NCBI RefSeq assembly: GCF_023898315.1
Contig: NC_064616.1
Span: forward strand, 648,764,974 to 648,828,973
Origin: Schistocerca nitens
Taxonomy: Eukaryota; Arthropoda; Insecta; Orthoptera; Acrididae
Direction: 5' to 3'
Length of the DNA stretch: 64,000 nucleotides
Made by a program: the position numbers and the translations under genes
Shown here: positions 59,251 through 64,000 of the stretch, piece after piece
How positions within the stretch are numbered: position 1 is the stretch's first letter
How the letters are laid out: each line of letters opens with the position of its first letter
Notes under the pieces: generated by a model
Told to the model about the DNA's origin: nothing
The model's database searches: none
What the model saw: the letters and a program-made list of their open reading frames with translations, nothing else

Positions 59251-59937
59251 TCAAGCGCCCAACCCTTCCCCTTTCTTCCATTTTTTTTCCTTCCTTACTT
59301 CCTTCTTCTTCTTGGGCGAAGCCTTCGCCTTAGACGGCGTCGTCGCCTTCTTCGGGCGCGGCGCCTTCGGCTTCTTCGTCGGAACCTTGGCGGCCTTCTT
59401 CGCCTTCGACGGCGACTTGGCCTTGGCCGGCTTGGCTGCAGCCGCCTTCTTCGCACCCGCGGGAGCCGCCGACGCCGCAGACGCCTTCTTGGCGGCGCCC
59501 GCCTTCCGACCAGTCGCCGCCTTCACGCCACCAGCCTTCTTTGCGCCGGCCGCACGGGCGCCCTTCTCCTTGCTGGCCGGAGCGGCGCGCTTCTTCTTGG
59601 CACCGCCAGCACGGGCCTTGCCGCCCTCGGCCGCCCCGCCGCCGGCGCCGGCAAGCTTGAAAGAGCCGGACGCGCCCTTCCCCTTCGTCTGCACCAGCTC
59701 GCCAGCCACGACGGCCGACTTGAGGTACTTCTTGAAAAAGGGCGCCAGCTTCTCCGCGTCCAGCTTGTAGTGCGCGGCAATGTACTTCTTGATCGCCTGC
59801 AGCGACGAGCCGCCGCGCTCCTTCAGACTCTTGATGGCGCGCGGCTTCTTCGCAGACGACGCAGACTTGGCCTTCTTCGTAGTGCCGGTGGCGGCGGGTG
59901 CCGCAGCAGTCTCGTTCGTAGCCGCCTGATCTGCCAT
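59251..59937 (-). CDS. Histone H1 (linker histone), with shortened winged-helix domain
   Basis: It starts [20 protein letters not shown] at 59937; an in-frame ATG at 59985 precedes a hydrophobic stretch not seen in H1, so the inner start is chosen. The 228-residue protein has an Ala/Lys N-tail, a central domain with [45 protein letters not shown] and [14 protein letters not shown], and a long Ala/Lys/Pro C-tail with SPSK and TPSK sites. It packages chromatin by binding nucleosomal linker DNA. Oddities: the segment normally before AIKxLKERGG (an HPPTSEMV-type start of helix 1) is absent, replaced by KKPRA; the C-terminus runs into [15 protein letters not shown], unlike the usual PKKK-type end; no core histone genes are nearby. 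Confidence 0.88.
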   Translation of the reverse strand: MADQAATNETAAAPAATGTTKKAKSASSAKKPRAIKSLKERGGSSLQAIKKYIAAHYKLDAEKLAPFFKKYLKSAVVAGELVQTKGKGASGSFKLAGAGGGAAEGGKARAGGAKKKRAAPASKEKGARAAGAKKAGGVKAATGRKAGAAKKASAASAAPAGAKKAAAAKPAKAKSPSKAKKAAKVPTKKPKAPRPKKATTPSKAKASPKKKKEVRKEKKWKKGEGLGA

Positions 59938-60235
59938 TTCGACGACGCACGTACACACAACAACAGCGAGAGCGGCAGGCGGCAAGCACTTGCTTATTCC
60001 CGAGCCGGCCCAAGCCCAAAGACAAACCTCTGTACTAGGAAATCGATCGTACTCATGTCAGAGATACTACTGGCATGCCCGCCACGGCTCACTTTTTCAG
60101 CAACTTTTAGTCGGTGTTGTATACTTCTCAGCTGCCCTTTATTTCTTGTTTTATATGCACGAGTGTCTGCATTTCTTTCTAGTACTGCATTTCCTTTTAT
60201 TAATGATATTATTGTTTTGTAAATTTAGAGAGATG
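59938..60235 (-). promoter_or_regulatory. Probable H1 promoter and 5' UTR
   Basis: On the - strand a TATA-like CATATAAAACA lies about 215 bases upstream of the start codon (about 60152) and a second GTATACAAC about 185 bases upstream (about 60120). Either could serve. The sequence between is GC-rich near the ATG. No clear H1-specific AAACACA box was seen. Confidence 0.4.
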
Positions 60236-60240
60236 GAAAT

Positions 60241-60736
60241 TGATGTGTCGACAGAAGTGCCGACACAGTGTGGTTTGAGGGGACCGCAATGCACGCTATA
60301 AGCTCACGAAGGATGGCGTGAGGTCTGAAACAGGATACGTAATGAATGCTATAAAGAAAAGTACGTAGCTTCTGATATACTTAACTTTAATCCATCCTTG
60401 TGTTACATCTGGAGATTGTGGCGATACAAGTGAGACTCTTTAGATACAAGCTATGTAAGGCTAATGGCGCCTTGCTAGGTCGTAGCCATTGACTTAGCTG
60501 AAGGCTATTCTAAGTATCTGCTCTGCAAAGGAGCGAGGCTTCGTCAGTGTGCATCGCTAGCTAAGTCGTCCGTACAACTGGGGCGAGTGGTAGTCCGTCT
60601 CTCGAGACCTGCCGTTTGGTGGCGCTCGGTCTGCGATCACTAACAGTGGCGACACGCGGGTCCGACATGTACTAATGGACCGCGGCCGATTTAAAGCTAC
60701 CACCTAGCATGTGTGGTGTCTGGCGGTGACACCACA
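60241..60736 (-). mobile_element. Solo LTR (Gypsy-type by recollection) with perfect 5-bp target duplication
   Basis: A 496-base unit begins TGATGTGTCGACAG and ends GGTGACACCACA, with TG...CA termini and GAAAT on both sides (60236-60240 and 60737-60741). On the - strand it starts TGTGGTGTCACCGCCAGACA and contains CGCGTGTCGCCACTGTTAGT and GGATTAAAGTTAAGTATATC, which I recall from long terminal repeats common in locust DNA; hence the - orientation. No internal coding part remains, so it arose by LTR-LTR recombination. Confidence 0.85.
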
Positions 60737-60879
60737 GAAATGTCTGTATTTTTAGACTATGGGAAACAGTTCTGCATGAGTCTCTTTGTTTCTTGTTCAA
60801 GATGGTCCAAACAGCTTTTTTTTACAATGTAAATATTCTTTTTCTATTTTTGCTGCTGGAATTCTTCTGCCATCAAAGC

Positions 60880-61162
60880 CATTTTAATTCTGGATTTCCT
60901 GCATATTATAACATTATTCGAAGTAGAACAGTAAATGATGAGAAAAAATGTCTGTTGCTTGTACTAAATCATCTGAATGATTCTTATTTGGAAGAAGAAA
61001 AATCCTTTAGGTTCAAAGCAGGAGACTGTTATTATCTAAATTCGTTCTTTGAGAAGTCTACAACTCTTGATTTACATAATTTTTCTCAAGAAATGTTTAA
61101 TTTTTATAAAAATGTTGGAGGTTTTCATTGCTTTAAAATTGCAGGGAATGAGGGAGACAATG
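60880..61162 (+). CDS. Candidate exon A of an unrecognised gene
   Basis: The open frame encodes HFNSGFPAYYNIIRSRTVND, CLLLVLNHLNDSYLEEEKSF, KAGDCYYLNSFFEKSTTLDL and FYKNVGGFHCFKIAGNEGDN. The composition is protein-like, unlike the chance frames around it. It ends at AATG|GTAAAT, phase 1. The 5' limit is uncertain: a possible acceptor is TCTGCCATCAAAG near 60880, or the frame may extend back to an ATG at 60793 or 60802. I do not recognise the family. Confidence 0.45.
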
Positions 61163-61561
61163 GTAAATAAATGACCTTTTGACTTAACTTTTTTTAATAC
61201 AGTATTCATAGCTGACACTGATAGCAGCAGTAGTAAAATGTAGGAGTGCACATCATATATCCTCTGTTTATGGAATTCGCAGTCAGGGCCAATTCTCATG
61301 TATGCCAATGTCTTCTTGCCTTCATCAGTGATCTCACTTGCCCATTATGTGTTGCTGTGACTAGCATTTTTGTCGCTTGGAGCAATTTATGTCAAAAGGG
61401 CAAAACTGAAGTCTTACACTTTCTGTACGAGTTTGTGCATTATTGAAGCTACAGTGTTCTCTCAACCTATTTTTCTGTCTTAACTCACAGCACATCAGTT
61501 TTCTTTCATATTCCAGTCTTCATTTTCTTCTTCTTCACTATATTATTTGCTCTTTTTCCAG

Positions 61562-61622
61562 CTAAGGCATTGCCATTGGTGTATTCTGCCAATATGCATC
61601 CTGATGCTCATAACCTTCTGAG
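61562..61622 (+). CDS. Candidate exon B of the same gene
   Basis: Acceptor TTTGCTCTTTTTCCAG and donor CTGAG|GTCAGT flank 61 bases. Only one frame is fully open, the one that continues exon A in phase 1, giving AKALPLVYSANMHPDAHNLL and R. The agreement of phase with exon A is the main support. Confidence 0.4.
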
Positions 61623-61801
61623 GTCAGTGTTTTCAGTTTGTTTCTACTGTAGTCTGAGTTCACCCAATTATTAGAATTAGCTCCAGCTACCTACCAATGA
61701 CATAAAACTTCATTATTTTGTAGGCTCAGGAAAAAATAATATAAAAGGCCCTCAGTTCTCATCAAGTCTTATTTCCTTATTTAGAAGCTGGCTTCTTACA
61801 G

Positions 61802-61854
61802 ATGGAAGAAACTTTTATTTACAAGAAATCAGCAGACTCAAGTACAGACAAAAT
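61802..61854 (+). CDS. Candidate exon C of the same gene
   Basis: Acceptor GCTTCTTACAG and donor AAAAT|GTGAGC. In the phase left by exon B it reads WKKLLFTRNQQTQVQTK. It is short and the acceptor tract is only moderate, so this is a weak call. Confidence 0.25.
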
Positions 61855-62021
61855 GTGAGCCAAAAAGCTAGGTTATAGAAATAAATGTTCATCCAGCAAA
61901 TTAGAGGAAGGAGTCAATAGAGTGTAAATGTAACAAAGTTGTCCAAGTGACAGGCGGGCAGAAATCAATGATGAAATGATTCTATGTTGAAGAATAGAAT
62001 TATTTCTACTATTTCCAGGAG

Positions 62022-62107
62022 TACATAACCAACTACAAAAACCAGAACCAAAAGTTACAGTAGAAAGAATTGCTCAGCCATTGACTTCCATCAGTTCACC
62101 TAAGTAA
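62022..62107 (+). CDS. Candidate terminal exon D of the same gene
   Basis: Acceptor tract TATTTCTACTATTTCCAG|GAG or the tandem AG three bases later. The frame HNQLQKPEPKVTVERIAQPL then TSISSPK ends with TAA at 62105-62107. Joining exon C to the first acceptor would create a stop, while the second keeps the frame open. A donor-like CTAA|GTAAAC at 62104 means it could also be internal. Confidence 0.3.
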
Positions 62108-64000
62108 ACAATTGACTTGAAATGCGTGTTTTTATGCCAGTAAATAGTGTTTTTGGAATAGTTGTTGATGATGGGTGGAAACACCTCCACACTGATAACT
62201 GCCATCCCTTTCGCTTTACAATATCTCTCCCATGCAGCCTTATACACATGGATGGGACAGCTGCAGTGATGCTCAATCCCTTTTCCAGTACACTGAAGGG
62301 CTTACCAAGACACTGTCGCCAATATTGAGTCCAGCAACAGATGTGTTGTGTATCCTCCCATATTCCAGCCAAATACACTAATTGGTTTCATATACGCTCT
62401 TCAGGATGGAACATCTGAACCACATTCTGCACCAGAACTTTGAGTATCTTTTGTTGTGACCTGAAATTAGGGATATAGTCCTCAAAATCCCACCCACTTT
62501 TCCCAAAGTGGTATACTTTCTTCCATTCAAACTACAATATACCTCACTCCATCTTTCACAACTCCTACTTTACCTACCCGTACTTTTCTCCTTCCTCGTA
62601 GTCCTTTCCCTCGCCTTTCGTCTTGGCATCTTATTGCGAAATGCCAAGTTACTAAGCTTTTACAACTGTAGTTTTTCCATCTTCAGTTTCTGAAAAGAAA
62701 GTATATTTACGTTAAACAAAAGTGGTAATGCTCACAGCATCACTATGAAGTTTTTGTGAAAAATGTGGCGTTATAACTCTCTTCACATGCTTTACATGCA
62801 TGGAGAAAAAGCATTTGAAGAGTGAGGTAACTTGAAGTAAACTTAATATGTGAAATAAAAAAACGTTTTTCTCCTTCAGTATCAAGCTACAAAATGTTCC
62901 ATTCTATTTGATTTAAACTGTAAAATATAAGATACTTAAATTTTAACACTAGACATGGTAAAGGTGTAAAACAGTTTCCAACTGTGTGATTTAATGTGTC
63001 ATGGAATCTCAAGGCAGTGTTCAGGATGACCTGTGTAAGTGGTTAAGATTTAGTGGGCATCCCAGTGGTGTGGATGGTTGAAATAAATGAGGTATGGTTC
63101 CAAGTTGTAAACTGTCTTCTTTGTCAGCTTTATTGCTAAAAATACAGGATACATCAGAGCCTGGGGAGGCCACTGACAGATCGAATGGGCATGGTTTCCA
63201 AGAGGGTGTGTCAAATTGGGACGAGAGCTGGCTGCCAAGGCAGGATGAAAGTTCCACTCAAATGCACTTCCCAGTCTGCTCCAAAGCTCTCATGTGATCT
63301 TTTCCAATCCTCTGATTGATTGGCCAACAATGTCAATGCTGTTTAGTCACATCATCAGCAAAGTCAATCACGAGAGCGATGTTTTAACAAGCAGCACATG
63401 AACAGGGTGTGGGTAGGTAGTGGTATCCAGTGCCAAGCCAGACCCGGCCCAGCCACAGCACATAATAAAAACTTAGTTACATCAAACAGAGAAAAAAGAA
63501 TCTACTTTAAAATATTTCTCTCTCATACAATTTGCCGATACAACTGTTACAACCCCTCCCCCATCCACAGGAGCATAGAATCTGGTCCAAACAATGGGAT
63601 AAACTTACACTAAGGAAAAGTACTCCCTGGGCAAGCAAAGTCGATCAGGGAAGTTACACATTAAGGGTGTGTGAATTCGTTTGATTATTTCACTTTTGTC
63701 AAGTGAGGCATGGTACAATCCCGTATTTATCAATATTGTACTAAAGATGTAATATCTGACAATAACTGTAGGTTGGCTGTTATGATTTGGTTGTACAATG
63801 GTAGCCACAAGGCTGGAAAGACATCCTGATGTGAAGCTATGTAGCAGCATGGTGGCAACTCTGAGCACTATGACAGAGTTCTAGTGCCAGCACTGACAGC
63901 ATAGGGGCTGATGAGAGCTGGTGGCACATGTGATAACCACGCCTTGCACGTTATGAGAGGCACAAATGGAGCACTCTATCGAGGGAGTGCATCGGCTGGG
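62108..64000. other. Nothing firmly recognised to the end of the window
   Basis: The open frames are short and overlap on both strands. I see no transposon or RNA signature I can support. Downstream exons of the unknown gene could lie here. Confidence 0.35.

Noticed and set aside
59938-59985. Upstream in-frame ATG extending H1 by 16 residues
   Set aside because: It would add a hydrophobic [16 protein letters not shown] leader unknown in linker histones, and MADQ is a normal H1 start.
59236-60222. Long open frames on the + strand opposite H1
   Set aside because: They are mirror frames produced by the GC-rich, Lys/Ala-coding H1 sequence. They have no domain and arginine/leucine-rich composition.

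Overview
This 64 kb window looks like a piece of a large insect genome, most likely an orthopteran such as a grasshopper or locust. That assignment rests on two spliced host genes with long introns, many (CA)n/(GT)n tracts, and recalled familiarity with the tRNA-derived SINE, the LTR and the RTE/I-clade LINE sequences; no database was searched. There are no operons, CRISPR arrays or other prokaryotic features. Most of the sequence is mobile-element DNA in different states of decay.

Host genes. (1) A complete five-exon homologue of CDV3 lies on the + strand at 21071-46055. The exons join in frame to about 250 residues, every junction has GT/AG, and an AATAAA follows at 46461. Its introns hold a nested transposon pair and a nearly full-length I-clade LINE. 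(2) An intronless linker histone H1 gene lies on the - strand at 59251-59937. It appears to lack the first part of the winged-helix domain and has an altered C-terminus. (3) A set of short candidate exons on the + strand at about 60.88-62.1 kb suggests part of an unrecognised gene.

Layout. 0-0.9 kb: - strand LINE reverse transcriptase relic. 2.6-6 kb: AT-rich, stop-riddled relic of a Polinton/Maverick or adintovirus-like element (packaging ATPase, PLA2-like and other traces). 6.56-10.7 kb: - strand RTE-clade LINE interrupted by a 5'-truncated + strand LINE with a (GATGTA)n tail. 11-14.7 kb: two mariner relics and a LINE scrap. 15.0-17.1 kb: - strand Penelope-like element with a broken RT, an open GIY-YIG frame, a recognisable hammerhead ribozyme and an inverted terminal fragment. 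17.3-20.5 kb: two decayed LINEs meeting tail to tail. 21-46 kb: CDV3, containing a Tc1-like element split by a long-TIR DNA transposon (32.1-37.0 kb) and the I-clade LINE (37.8-43.8 kb). 46-58 kb: intergenic, with SINEs, a Tc1-like element hit by a SINE, a Tigger/pogo relic and a LINE tail. 59-64 kb: H1, a perfect solo LTR with a 5-bp target duplication, and the unknown exons.

The host genes do not form a visible functional unit. The main interest is in the mobile elements (ribozyme-bearing Penelope-like element, two-level nesting, polinton relic) and in the unusual H1. Boundaries of decayed elements are approximate, usually within tens to hundreds of bases.
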